Shown here: one piece after another, positions 53,776 through 64,000 of the stretch
Layout: each line of letters starts with the position of its first letter
Numbering within the stretch: position 1 is the stretch's first letter
Assembly: GCF_900163645.1 (NCBI RefSeq)
Contig: NZ_FUKM01000057.1
Span: 310,001-374,000, forward strand
Source: Halomonas citrativorans
GTDB lineage: Bacteria > Pseudomonadota > Gammaproteobacteria > Pseudomonadales > Halomonadaceae
Length of the DNA stretch: 64,000 bases
Direction of reading: 5' to 3'
Notes under the pieces: model-generated
Seen by the model: the letters and a program-made list of their open reading frames with translations, nothing else
Told to the model about the DNA's origin: nothing
Database searches by the model: none
Program-made: the position numbers and the translations under genes

Positions 53776-55365
53776 GTGAGAATAGGCGCACCTAAGGAAA
53801 CGAGTCGGGGAGAAGCACGTGTGGCGCTTACCCCTGAAAGCGCAAAGCAGATCCAAAAGCTGGGCCACGAGTGTCTGATTGAAACAGGCGCTGGTCTTGC
53901 GGCGGGCTTTAATGACAACGCTTATCGTGATGCTGGCGTTACCGTAGTGGATAGTGCTGACGCTCTTTGGCAGGGCGCTGAGGTGGTCATTAAAGTCCGT
54001 GAGCCTTCTGATGAAGAAGCGGCACGACTACGAGAAGGACAAACGCTGATTGCGTTTTTCTGGCCCGCTCAAAACGAAGCGCTGCTTGAGAAGTGCCGTG
54101 CACAAGGCGCCACCGTGATTGCGATGGATATGGTGCCGCGCATTTCCCGTGCCCAGAAGATGGACGCGCTCTCCTCCATGGCCAATATCGCCGGTTACCG
54201 CGCGGTAATAGAGGCAGGCAATAATTTTGGCCGCTTCTTTACCGGCCAGGTAACTGCTGCGGGCAAAGTGCCTCCGGCTAAGGTGCTGGTAATTGGCGCA
54301 GGCGTTGCCGGGCTTGCGGCCATTGGTACCGCCACCAGTCTGGGTGCTGTGGTGCGTGCCTTTGATGTGCGTCCGGAAGTCTCCGAGCAGATCGAGTCGA
54401 TGGGCGCTGAGTTCCTGTTCCTGGATTTTGAAAACAGCGAAGACAGCGAAGATAGTCAGGATGGCTCGGCAAGCGGCGGCTATGCCTCGCCCTCAAGCCC
54501 CGAGTTTCGCGAAAAGCAGCTGGCTTGTTTCCGCGAACAGGCGCCCGATGTGGACATCGTTATTACCACTGCGCTGATCCCCGGGCGCCCGGCGCCCAAG
54601 CTGTGGCTTGAGGATATGGTCGCGGCCATGAAACCCGGCTCGGTGATTGTTGATCTGGCGGCTGAAAAAGGCGGTAACTGCGATTTAACCCAGCCCGATG
54701 AGCGTATCGTCTCCGATAACGGCGTGATTGTGGTCGGCTATACCGACTTCCCCTCACGCATGGCAACCCAGTCATCCTTGCTGTATGCCACCAATATTCG
54801 CCATATGCTGACCGATTTAACGCCTGAGAAAGATGGCGTGATCAATCACAATATGGATGATGACGTGATTCGTGGCGCGACAGTGACTTACCAGAGCGAA
54901 GTGACCTTTCCGCCGCCCCCGCCCAAAGTAAAAGCGATTGCTGCGGCCAAACCGAAGAAGAAAGAAAAACAGCCGACGCCCGAGGAGAAAAAAGCTGCAG
55001 AAGCATCAGCGTTTAAGGCCCAGACCAAGCGCCAGGTCGGCATATTGGCCATCGGCGGAGCGCTGATGCTGCTGCTCGGCCAGATTGCGCCCGCGTCCTT
55101 TATGCAGCACTTTATTGTCTTCGTGTTGGCGTGTTTTATCGGCTTCCAAGTGATCTGGAACGTAAGTCACTCGCTGCATACACCGCTGATGGCGGTGACC
55201 AACGCGATCTCGGGCATCATTATTTTGGGGGCGATTCTGCAGATTGGCTCCGGCAGCGCCGTAGTGGGCGTGTTGGCGGCGATCTCGGTACTCATCGCAA
55301 CCATCAATATCGTGGGTGGCTTCCTGGTGACACGCCGGATGCTGGCCATGTTCCAGAAATCCTAA
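53776..55365 (+). CDS. pntA: NAD(P) transhydrogenase, alpha subunit
   Basis: A 529-residue proton-translocating transhydrogenase alpha subunit with all parts. The NAD-binding domain I starts [20 protein letters not shown] and has [19 protein letters not shown]. Then come [10 protein letters not shown] and a charged hinge rich in Lys/Glu/Pro (about 375-405). The C-terminal membrane segment has four helices ([20 protein letters not shown] and onward). A serine/aspartate-rich insert ([12 protein letters not shown]) lies at about 217-228. GTG start with GGAG five bases upstream. Couples hydride transfer between NADH and NADP to proton entry. Confidence 0.95.
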   Translation: MRIGAPKETSRGEARVALTPESAKQIQKLGHECLIETGAGLAAGFNDNAYRDAGVTVVDSADALWQGAEVVIKVREPSDEEAARLREGQTLIAFFWPAQNEALLEKCRAQGATVIAMDMVPRISRAQKMDALSSMANIAGYRAVIEAGNNFGRFFTGQVTAAGKVPPAKVLVIGAGVAGLAAIGTATSLGAVVRAFDVRPEVSEQIESMGAEFLFLDFENSEDSEDSQDGSASGGYASPSSPEFREKQLACFREQAPDVDIVITTALIPGRPAPKLWLEDMVAAMKPGSVIVDLAAEKGGNCDLTQPDERIVSDNGVIVVGYTDFPSRMATQSSLLYATNIRHMLTDLTPEKDGVINHNMDDDVIRGATVTYQSEVTFPPPPPKVKAIAAAKPKKKEKQPTPEEKKAAEASAFKAQTKRQVGILAIGGALMLLLGQIAPASFMQHFIVFVLACFIGFQVIWNVSHSLHTPLMAVTNAISGIIILGAILQIGSGSAVVGVLAAISVLIATINIVGGFLVTRRMLAMFQKS

Positions 55366-55381
55366 GCGGCGGAGAGACGAT

Positions 55382-56824
55382 ATGTTAGGTCAAGGATTCG
55401 TATCTGCCGCGGCGATCGCGGCAAGCGTACTGTTTATTCTGTCGCTAGGCGGCTTGAGTAACCAAGAAAAAGCCAAGCGAGCCGTGTGGTACGGCATCGT
55501 GGGTATGGGGTTGGCAGTGTTTTTTACCGCCCTAGGGCCGGGGATTGGCGGCTACTGGTGGTTAATTCCGATGATGGTGATTGGTGCTGGCATCGGTGTC
55601 TATGTGGCGGGCAAGGTCGAGATGACCGAAATGCCGCAACTAGTGGCAGCGTTGCACAGTTTTGTCGGCTTGGCCGCGGTGTTTGTCGCCTGGAGCGCGG
55701 ATTTAGAGCGCCGCCGAGTACTGGCGGCACAAGCGGCCGATGGCGTTATGCAGGAGTTTTCTGCCTTTGCCGCGCTGGTAGCCACCAAGGCGCCTGACGA
55801 ACTCACTTTTCTGCAGATTGAAGTGGTGTTCGCTATCTTTATCGGTGCAGTGACTTTCACCGGTTCGGTGGTAGCGTTCGGTAAGCTGGCTGGTAAAGTG
55901 GACGGCAAACCTCGCCAACTGCCCGGTGGGCATATACTTAACGCCGGCGCGGCGGTGCTGTCACTGCTATTAGCGATTTTGTACCTTAACGGCGCTGGCT
56001 TCTGGACGTTGATTGTATTGGCGGCCCTGTCGTTCTTTATCGGCTACCACTTGATTATGGGGATTGGCGGCGCCGATATGCCGGTGGTGGTGTCGATGCT
56101 CAACAGCTATTCGGGCTGGGCGGCGGCGGCTATCGGCTTCACGCTCTCCAACGATCTGTTGATCGTGACCGGGGCGCTGGTGGGCTCCTCCGGTGCGATT
56201 CTCTCCTACATCATGTGTAAAGCGATGAACCGCAACTTCGTTAACGTGATTCTGGGGGGCTTTGGCGGAAGTACTGGGCCCGCAGCGGAGATCGAAGGCG
56301 AGCAGGTGGCGATTGATGCCGGCGGTGTGGCCAGTGCCTTGAACGATGCTGATAGCGTGATCATCGTGCCCGGTTACGGCATGGCGGTAGCGCAAGCTCA
56401 AAGCGCCGTCAGCGATTTGGTGCGCAAGCTGCGTGCGGCAGGCAAGACCGTCCGCTTTGGTATTCACCCCGTGGCGGGGCGTTTGCCGGGTCATATGAAC
56501 GTGCTGCTGGCCGAGGCCAAGGTGCCTTACGATATCGTGTTGGAGATGGATGAAATCAATGACGATTTCGCCAGCACCGACGTGGTGATCGTGATTGGCT
56601 CCAATGACATCGTCAACCCGGCCGCCGAAGAAGACCCCAACAGCCCCATCGCCGGTATGCCAGTGCTGAGGGTCTGGGAGGCCAAGCAAGTGTTTATCTC
56701 CAAGCGCGGCCAAGGCACTGGCTACTCGGGTATCGAAAACCCGCTGTTCTTCAAGGAGAACAGCCGGATGTTCTACGGTGATGCCCGCGATAGCCTGAAC
56801 GCATTGCTGCCACTGGTCGATTAA
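55382..56824 (+). CDS. pntB: NAD(P) transhydrogenase, beta subunit
   Basis: A 480-residue beta subunit. About nine membrane helices are followed by the NADP-binding domain III, with [40 protein letters not shown] and [19 protein letters not shown]. It pairs with pntA (16-base gap, GGAG in between) to make NADPH from NADH at the expense of the proton gradient. Full length and intact. A perfect hairpin terminator follows. Confidence 0.96.
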   Translation: MLGQGFVSAAAIAASVLFILSLGGLSNQEKAKRAVWYGIVGMGLAVFFTALGPGIGGYWWLIPMMVIGAGIGVYVAGKVEMTEMPQLVAALHSFVGLAAVFVAWSADLERRRVLAAQAADGVMQEFSAFAALVATKAPDELTFLQIEVVFAIFIGAVTFTGSVVAFGKLAGKVDGKPRQLPGGHILNAGAAVLSLLLAILYLNGAGFWTLIVLAALSFFIGYHLIMGIGGADMPVVVSMLNSYSGWAAAAIGFTLSNDLLIVTGALVGSSGAILSYIMCKAMNRNFVNVILGGFGGSTGPAAEIEGEQVAIDAGGVASALNDADSVIIVPGYGMAVAQAQSAVSDLVRKLRAAGKTVRFGIHPVAGRLPGHMNVLLAEAKVPYDIVLEMDEINDDFASTDVVIVIGSNDIVNPAAEEDPNSPIAGMPVLRVWEAKQVFISKRGQGTGYSGIENPLFFKENSRMFYGDARDSLNALLPLVD

Positions 56825-56849
56825 CGCTCCACAACGCAGTGCAACCCAA

Positions 56850-56884
56850 CGAACAGGGCGCCCAAGGGCGCCCTGTTCGCGTTT
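56850..56884 (+). terminator. Terminator of pntAB
   Basis: CGAACAGGGCGCC-CAAG-GGCGCCCTGTTCG is a perfect 13-bp stem with a 4-nt loop, then CGTTT. It lies about 25 bases after pntB. Confidence 0.85.
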
Positions 56885-56981
56885 AATCGGCACGTCTCGC
56901 TCACTGTCATGGTTACCGGGAAACAACCTTGTTGCTTGTGAATTAAAAATTACTATCAAGTTATTCGATAAATGCGAATTG

Positions 56982-56993
56982 TAGCTATAGCTA
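56982..56993. promoter_or_regulatory. 12-bp palindrome upstream of katG
   Basis: TAGCTATAGCTA is a perfect palindrome about 130 bases before the katG start. Its ATAG/CTAT content is faintly OxyR-like, but the full four-box spacing is not found. Confidence 0.25.
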
Positions 56994-57045
56994 ATGTGCT
57001 TTAAAACAGTCTCATGTCAATGAGTCACCCGCTCGCGCGTTTTGA

Positions 57046-59274
<2,229 letters not shown>

Positions 59275-59277
59275 CGC

Positions 59278-59300
59278 CACGCGCCCCATAAGGGGCGCGT
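59278..59300 (+). terminator. First hairpin after katG
   Basis: CACGCGCCCC / GGGGCGCGTG (10-bp stem, short loop) starts just after the katG stop. No T-run follows it. Confidence 0.5.
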
Positions 59301-59332
59301 GAGCAGTAACTATTATGGGTGTATCCAGTCTT

Positions 59333-59360
59333 GCCCGCATCAAAAGATGCGGGCTTTTTT
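59333..59360 (+). terminator. Rho-independent terminator after katG
   Basis: GCCCGCAT-CAAAAG-ATGCGGGC followed by TTTTTT is a textbook intrinsic terminator. Confidence 0.92.
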
Positions 59361-59523
59361 ATTGCCTGAGAAAGCATTAACGATGCAATTAATCTTCAGT
59401 AGACGTACACAAGACGCAGGCAAATCGCTACTCTGGCAAACCCGGGCAGCGCGTTGGTGTGGTTTAGAAACCATAGTGGCACTGCATACGCCTTCTCCCA
59501 GCTTTGACAACCCAAGGTGAACC

Positions 59524-59712
59524 GTGAAACGAGGCAAGTGGATAGTGGCCGTTTGGCTAGTGGTGCTGCTCAGCTGCGTAGTGCCTTACACCCTTCTGAC
59601 AAATACCGCCGCTTGGTACGGCAGCTTTCTTTTCTGGACTTGCGCTGGACTCGTGGTGATTGCACTTAATATCTTTATTACCCAGGATTTTAAGGAACAC
59701 GATCGTGACTGA
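59524..59712 (+). CDS. Small DUF3311-like membrane protein paired with symporter
   Basis: A 62-residue protein with two helices (WIVAVWLVVLLSCVVPYTLL and GSFLFWTCAGLVVIALNIFI), starting at GTG. Such small proteins (DUF3311-like) regularly precede sodium:solute symporter genes. The end overlaps the symporter GTG by eight bases, a strong sign of coupling. It probably stabilises or modulates the transporter, which is inference. Confidence 0.75.
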   Translation: MKRGKWIVAVWLVVLLSCVVPYTLLTNTAAWYGSFLFWTCAGLVVIALNIFITQDFKEHDRD

Positions 59713-61201
59713 GGCGATGATCTGGGGGGCCATTGCCCTTTACCTACTGGTAGCGGTCGGGATTGCGGTTCTCTCGCGGCAGGGGGCTGCGAACAGTATG
59801 TCGGGCTATTTTCTGGGTAACCGGCAGATGAATGGGTTTGTCTCGGCGTTGAGCTATAGCGCAACCACCTATAGTGCTTTTATGATGGTGGGTCTGGCCG
59901 GGCTTACCTATGCTGGCGGCGTCGGTGCGCTGGGCTTTGAAATTATCTATTTTGCGGGTGTCTCTTTGGTGGCTGTTTTCGGTCCGCGTTTTTGGGCTGT
60001 CGGCAAAAAATTTGGCTTTGTTACTCCCAGCGAGATGCTGGGGCATCGTTATAACAGTAAGCCTGTCGCCATGGCCGTTGCTATCACCAGCTGTATCTTT
60101 CTGATCCCTTACTCTGCTGTGCAGCTGGCCGGAGTGGGCTATCTGCTGGAAGGCATGACAGATGGCGCCATCACGTTTACCACCGGGGTGGTAATGGCGA
60201 CGTTAATCGCCGTTTTCTTTTCCTATATTGCCGGTATTCGTTCGGTGATGTGGACCGACTCGTTACAGGCGCTAATGATGATTGTTGCCTCAACGCTGGT
60301 CGCATTGCTGGTGATCCAGGGGCTGGGCGGTTTCAGCGGCCTGTTTGGTACGCTTGAGGCGGAGCATCCTGCGGCCCTCACCGTTCCTGGCACGGGGCTT
60401 TTTAGCCTGGTGACCTTTTTGGGGCTGAGTATTCCCTGGTTCTTTTTTAGCCTTTCCAACCCACAGGTCAGCCAACGTCTGTTTATGCCTGCGTCGTTGC
60501 GCGCCATGCGCCAAATGCTGATTGGCTTTTTGGTGTTTGGCTTTATCTATACGCTGGTGTCCGTGCTGTGGGGGTTCTCGGCATTGGCAGCGTTTCCCGA
60601 TCTTGCGCGGGCTGATCTCGCTACACCCACACTGCTGGCCTCTGGCTTTGTACCCCCCGTGCTGGGAGTGATCGTGATGGTGGGTATTATGGCGGCAGCG
60701 GTCTCAACGATTGATTCAATCATGTTAACTCTGGCCGCCATGTTCTCTCGGGATGTCTACGCCAACGCCAAGCCAGGCGTAAATGAAAAGCGCCAACTGC
60801 TGGTGGGTAAGATCGTTGTGCCGGTTATTGCCCTGCTGGCGCTTGGATTTGCTGAGCTGCAGCTGGATTTAATTGCTGTGCTTTCCGTGGCAGCTTCGTC
60901 AGGGTTGGTCGCCATGGTGCCCGCGATTATCGGTGCTTTTTACTGGAAGCGAGGCACCGCGGCGGGGTCGTTGGCAAGTATCGTGGGGACCAGTGTGTTC
61001 GTGCTGGTGATGTATGCCACCGGTAATTCGCTGCTGGGTTTGCCGGCCGGTATTTGGGGCATCGTGGTAGCGGCGGCGCTTTTTGTTAGCGTAAGCCTCA
61101 CCACCACACCTCATGCCGCTTCAAGGGATGCTTTTTTGGCGGCAATCACAGAAGTGCTGGAGCGCAATAAGCGTGTGAAGATTGACGCATCCTCGGCTTG
61201 A
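59705..61201 (+). CDS. Sodium:solute symporter (SSS family)
   Basis: A 498-residue transporter with about thirteen helices, of the SSS (PanF/PutP) superfamily. It opens AIALYLLVAVGIAVLSRQG and carries SYSATTYSAFMMVGLAGLTY (TM2), the IPWFFFSLSNPQVSQRLFMP block and MAAAVSTIDSIMLTLAAMFS (sodium-site helix). The GTG start overlapping the small gene is preferred to a TTG 15 codons earlier. It converges on pxpABC with only 29 bases between, so 5-oxoproline is a plausible substrate; pantothenate or proline uptake are alternatives. Confidence 0.9.
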   Translation: MTEAMIWGAIALYLLVAVGIAVLSRQGAANSMSGYFLGNRQMNGFVSALSYSATTYSAFMMVGLAGLTYAGGVGALGFEIIYFAGVSLVAVFGPRFWAVGKKFGFVTPSEMLGHRYNSKPVAMAVAITSCIFLIPYSAVQLAGVGYLLEGMTDGAITFTTGVVMATLIAVFFSYIAGIRSVMWTDSLQALMMIVASTLVALLVIQGLGGFSGLFGTLEAEHPAALTVPGTGLFSLVTFLGLSIPWFFFSLSNPQVSQRLFMPASLRAMRQMLIGFLVFGFIYTLVSVLWGFSALAAFPDLARADLATPTLLASGFVPPVLGVIVMVGIMAAAVSTIDSIMLTLAAMFSRDVYANAKPGVNEKRQLLVGKIVVPVIALLALGFAELQLDLIAVLSVAASSGLVAMVPAIIGAFYWKRGTAAGSLASIVGTSVFVLVMYATGNSLLGLPAGIWGIVVAAALFVSVSLTTTPHAASRDAFLAAITEVLERNKRVKIDASSA

Positions 61202-61230
61202 AAGTACCTGCCCAGGTGTGAGCCCGGTAA

Positions 61231-62160
61231 TTAACGCCATTCTGCCAACTGCAGGCGATGGCTCACCTGAGCCTGAGTAGCGCTAACCGGCTGTAGCCAC
61301 ACCTCGGTGCCGGGCAAGCATTGTGAGAGCAGGGCACAGGCGCTGGGGGTAATCGCGCCCATGCGTGGGTAGCCACCAATGGTCTGGCGATCATTCATCA
61401 AAATGATCGGCTGGCCATCGGGCGGTACCTGTACAGCTCCCAGCGGGATGCCTTCTGAGATCACCCCGCTTACTTTACTTTCAAGCGCTTGCCCAGTAAG
61501 TCGAATGCCCATCCGGTCAGCGCGCTGATCAACGCGCCAGGGTTGATTAAATAATTGATAGAGGCTGCGGCCCGCAAAGTGGGCCGCCTGGGCACCTAAT
61601 ACCATTGGCAGCAGACAGCGACCGTTAGGGATAGGCAGTTGAGCGCTTGCTGGAAGCCGGCGTGGCGTCACTGACGCGCCCTGCCAGTACAGGCGGTCGT
61701 TGAGCTGTAAGGGTTTGCCATTCTCATAAAGCCCGCCAAGCTGCTCACGGGTCGTGCAGGCGCGGCTACCCAATACCACTGGCGCCTCAAGCCCACCGGG
61801 GAAGGCGAGGTAGGCACGTAGCCCGGCACGTGGCTGGCGAAAAGTGAGTGCTTGCCCCGGGCGTAAGGTGAAGGGCGCGTTAACCGCCAGCGGCTTATCA
61901 TCAAGGCGCGCGTCAAGGTCGGCCCCGGCCAGTGCCAAATACACGGTTGCGTCGGTTTCCAATGTCAGGTTGCCGCCCATCACAATCTCTAGCGCGGCGC
62001 TCTCAAGCGGATTGCCCAGCAGCCAGTTGGCCCAGCGAAACGAGATCCAGTCCGCGGCGCCGCTTTGGGTAACGCCCAGGTGGCCGACGCCGAAGCGCCC
62101 TGCATCCTGAATAAGCGCAAGGGGGCCTGCCTGCTTTACGGTTATGCTGGCTTGCCTCAT
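61231..62160 (-). CDS. pxpC: 5-oxoprolinase subunit PxpC
   Basis: A 309-residue KipA/urea amidolyase-related protein (biotin-dependent carboxyltransferase-like fold). It opens ITVKQAGPLALIQDAGRFG and has GVTQSGAADWISFRWANWLL and PMGAIT-type segments near the end (YPRMGAITPSACALL). With PxpA and PxpB it forms the ATP-dependent 5-oxoprolinase, which opens pyroglutamate to glutamate. Overlaps pxpB by four bases. Last in the operon. Confidence 0.92.
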   Translation of the reverse strand: MRQASITVKQAGPLALIQDAGRFGVGHLGVTQSGAADWISFRWANWLLGNPLESAALEIVMGGNLTLETDATVYLALAGADLDARLDDKPLAVNAPFTLRPGQALTFRQPRAGLRAYLAFPGGLEAPVVLGSRACTTREQLGGLYENGKPLQLNDRLYWQGASVTPRRLPASAQLPIPNGRCLLPMVLGAQAAHFAGRSLYQLFNQPWRVDQRADRMGIRLTGQALESKVSGVISEGIPLGAVQVPPDGQPIILMNDRQTIGGYPRMGAITPSACALLSQCLPGTEVWLQPVSATQAQVSHRLQLAEWR

Positions 62161-62861
62161 ACGCGCTCCTCCAGCGGGGTCGTATCACCACCGGCAGCTT
62201 CAAATTCGGCTTGAGAGATGGCCTTGAAGCGTACCTTATCGCCGGGTCGCAACAGCGGTTCGCCACGTTTTGCGTACTCAAAAAGCGGCACCGCCGTGCG
62301 GCCGAGAATATTCCAGCCACCAGGCGAAAGCAGAGGGTAAATCGCCGTTTGGCGCTCGGCGATGCCTACGCTTCCGGCCGCCACCCGGCGTCGCGGGGTT
62401 TTCAGGCGAGGTGTGGCCAGGTCTTCATCCACCAGCCCCATAAAGCCATAACCCGGCGCAAAACCAAGCGCAAAAACGCAGTAGTCGTGACCGCAATGGC
62501 GCGCAATCAACTGCTCAATACTTAACCCGGCGCCTTGGGCCACTGCCGGTAGTTCAGGCCCCACGCTTGCGTCATACCACACCGGGATCTCATGTAGCTG
62601 GCCCTGCTGTGTATCGGCAGGCTGAAGGCCCTTGAGAGCTTCACGGACCCGTGACGTTGCCTCAACGAAGGTCATGCGTTGGCAGTCGTAGTGAACGAGC
62701 AGGGTCGTATAAGAGGGAATAAGATCAATCAGCGCATCGTTAAAGGCGTGGCGCAGGGCAGTGTCTGCGGCCATGATCCAGCCCATATTGCGCTCATCAA
62801 TCTCATCAAAAAGACGTACCGTGAGGGCGTCCATGGCAGCGGTTTCAAGACGCAGTTTCAC
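62157..62861 (-). CDS. pxpB: 5-oxoprolinase subunit PxpB
   Basis: A 234-residue KipI/allophanate-hydrolase-subunit-1-like protein. Motifs: [53 protein letters not shown] and [20 protein letters not shown], in the normal order. It is coupled to both neighbours by four-base overlaps, so the three subunits are made in step. Forms the PxpBC part of 5-oxoprolinase. Confidence 0.93.
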   Translation of the reverse strand: MKLRLETAAMDALTVRLFDEIDERNMGWIMAADTALRHAFNDALIDLIPSYTTLLVHYDCQRMTFVEATSRVREALKGLQPADTQQGQLHEIPVWYDASVGPELPAVAQGAGLSIEQLIARHCGHDYCVFALGFAPGYGFMGLVDEDLATPRLKTPRRRVAAGSVGIAERQTAIYPLLSPGGWNILGRTAVPLFEYAKRGEPLLRPGDKVRFKAISQAEFEAAGGDTTPLEERV

Positions 62862-63610
62862 GCGGACCCCAACACCTTGAAGGCTTCACGGATCGCACGT
62901 ACGGCGGCAATCGACTCGGGGTTGTCACCATGAACACAGAGCGTGTCGCAAGGAAGCCGCAGCGCTGAGCCGTCACGGGCGGTCAGGGCTTCGCCCTTGG
63001 CCAGTGCAACGGCCTGGGCCACGATAGTCGATTGGTCGTGGTGAACGGCACCCGGCAGACGCCGCGATGTCAGGTGGCCGCTGGGCTCATAGGCGCGGTC
63101 GGCAAATGTCTCAAACCACAGCGTCACGCCCATACTGGCGGCCAGTTCACAAAACGGCTCGGGCGCGGCCGTTGCCATGACCACTAGCGGCAGGCGGGCA
63201 TCAAAGGCCCGAACGGCGCGCATTGCACCTTCCAGCAATTCAGGGTTGGCGGCTATGTCGTTATACATCGCCCCGTGGGGCTTGATGTAGGAAAGCTCAG
63301 CGCCTTCCGCGCGGCAAATACCGGCCAGTGCACCGACCTGGTAGAGCATCATATCTTCAACTTCTGCCGCCGAGCAGGCCATGGAGCGCCGCCCAAAGCC
63401 GATTAAATCCGGATAGCCTGGGTGCGCGCCGATCCGCACCCCATGCTGAATAGCCAATGCCACAGTACGACGCATTACGTGGGGGTCGGAGGCGTGGTAG
63501 CCACAGGCGATATTGGCGCAGTCAACAAAAGGCATGACCTCAGCATCCAGCCCAAGTGTCCAGTTACCAAAGCTTTCGCCCATGTCGCAGTTGAGTAGGG
63601 GAATGACCAT
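62858..63610 (-). CDS. pxpA: 5-oxoprolinase subunit PxpA (LamB/YcsF family)
   Basis: A 250-residue LamB/YcsF protein. It opens [18 protein letters not shown], followed by [19 protein letters not shown] (metal-binding), [17 protein letters not shown] and [11 protein letters not shown], and near its end [11 protein letters not shown]. It is the catalytic partner in ATP-driven opening of 5-oxoproline, a damage product of glutamine and glutathione. First gene of pxpABC. Confidence 0.95.
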   Translation of the reverse strand: MVIPLLNCDMGESFGNWTLGLDAEVMPFVDCANIACGYHASDPHVMRRTVALAIQHGVRIGAHPGYPDLIGFGRRSMACSAAEVEDMMLYQVGALAGICRAEGAELSYIKPHGAMYNDIAANPELLEGAMRAVRAFDARLPLVVMATAAPEPFCELAASMGVTLWFETFADRAYEPSGHLTSRRLPGAVHHDQSTIVAQAVALAKGEALTARDGSALRLPCDTLCVHGDNPESIAAVRAIREAFKVLGSA

Positions 63611-63887
63611 AACGACTCCAATTATTATTACAGAGGTTATTTGGGATGCGTTATTAAACCCAAACTAATATAGGGGAGAGGCTCTTTCATTTACCAATCG
63701 TTTTTCACGATACTTAATATCGGCAGCTTCTATCGTATTGTTATTTCTTATAAAAATAGTTGACGATAGGAAGTAATACGATTATCAACTAAATAAAGCA
63801 CTCGATAAAAAATAAAGAAAAACGCGTATTTGACTCAAGCTACTCACAATAAATGGGTCGATAAAAAAGCGTTTTCCGGAGTGAATC
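63611..63887. other. Promoter region of pxpABC
   Basis: The spacer is AT-rich with long A/T runs. No gene is seen. The pxpA promoter on the minus strand must lie here. Confidence 0.5.
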
Positions 63888-64000
63888 ATGTACTTGCCAG
63901 CCACGCATCATCAACGGGGCGTTTTATTGCCACCGTTGGACTTGAAATTACATTGCAGTGATCGCTTGCTCTGTGGGCCAAACCGCTGCTCTGTGAGTCG
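63888..64000 (+). CDS. Possible gene start, cut by window edge
   Basis: An ATG with GGAG seven bases upstream opens a frame of 37 codons that is still open at the window end (MYLPATHHQRGVLLPPLD...). No family is recognised; the strong ribosome site is the only support. Confidence 0.3.
   Translation, partial: MYLPATHHQRGVLLPPLDLKLHCSDRLLCGPNRCSVS

Noticed and set aside
59299..59520. 73-codon frame between katG and the DUF3311-like gene
   Set aside because: It runs through the katG terminator hairpin and shows no family features.

Overview
The window looks like chromosomal DNA of a halophilic gammaproteobacterium of the Halomonas/Chromohalobacter kind. This is inferred from protein resemblance: the sulfolactate genes resemble those known from Chromohalobacter salexigens, and the SpeB, PntAB, KatG and PxpABC types fit. 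The wealth of TRAP and TTT transporters for organic acids also fits. No phylogeny could be run. Most of the window is catabolic and regulatory accessory DNA, arranged as small operons each with its own transporter and regulator.

Layout. 1-4732: end of an FAD-linked oxidase gene, an orphan TRAP binding protein, tRNA-Arg(CCG), and a complete TRAP system (dctPQM). 5110-9116: a LysR regulator diverging from a beta-alanine/omega-amino-acid pathway (bauA-like aminotransferase, mmsA/bauC-like dehydrogenase). It is followed by a frameshifted, truncated alanine dehydrogenase fused to the tail of an Abi_2 abortive-infection gene, then a NucS-like nuclease. 11302-16883: SDR/AraC pair, and LysR with AbgT and an M20 amidohydrolase. 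17103-18620: a decay zone with a TonB-receptor remnant and a cyoD remnant around an intact NYN-domain gene. 18738-24447: NIT-domain chemoreceptor, pseudoazurin, a cobalamin-riboswitch-controlled binding protein, and a DUF2243/CtaG pair.

24577-34790 is one functional block: a DeoR regulator, a TctBCA tripartite carboxylate transporter, and a convergent five-gene operon (DapA-like aldolase, DUF1537 acid-sugar kinase, PdxA2-like, beta-hydroxyacid dehydrogenase, 2-hydroxyacid dehydrogenase). It probably imports and degrades a C4 (or similar) sugar acid. A shrunken IS3-family element sits exactly in the loop of the terminator shared by the two convergent operons. 35173-43941 holds speB with a LysR gene, a non-canonical Nramp-like transporter, an unknown membrane protein, a MocR regulator, a FabF/TetR pair, an internally deleted LysR gene and a DUF2798 gene.

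44178-53297 is a complete (R,S)-3-sulfolactate degradation cluster: GntR regulator, suyAB, a TTT transporter, slcC, comC and suyZ. It is bracketed by a direct repeat of about 125 bp (43895-44019 and 53492-53618) whose first copy is the 3' end of the DUF2798 gene, so the cluster looks like a discrete acquired module. The rest is pntAB, katG, a DUF3311/sodium-solute symporter pair, and the convergent pxpABC 5-oxoprolinase operon.

The main surprises are the repeat-flanked sulfolactate island, the IS inside a terminator loop next to an 8-bp tandem duplication that rewrites the C-terminus of a dehydrogenase, and several gene remnants (ald, Abi_2, cyoD, TonB receptor, LysR).
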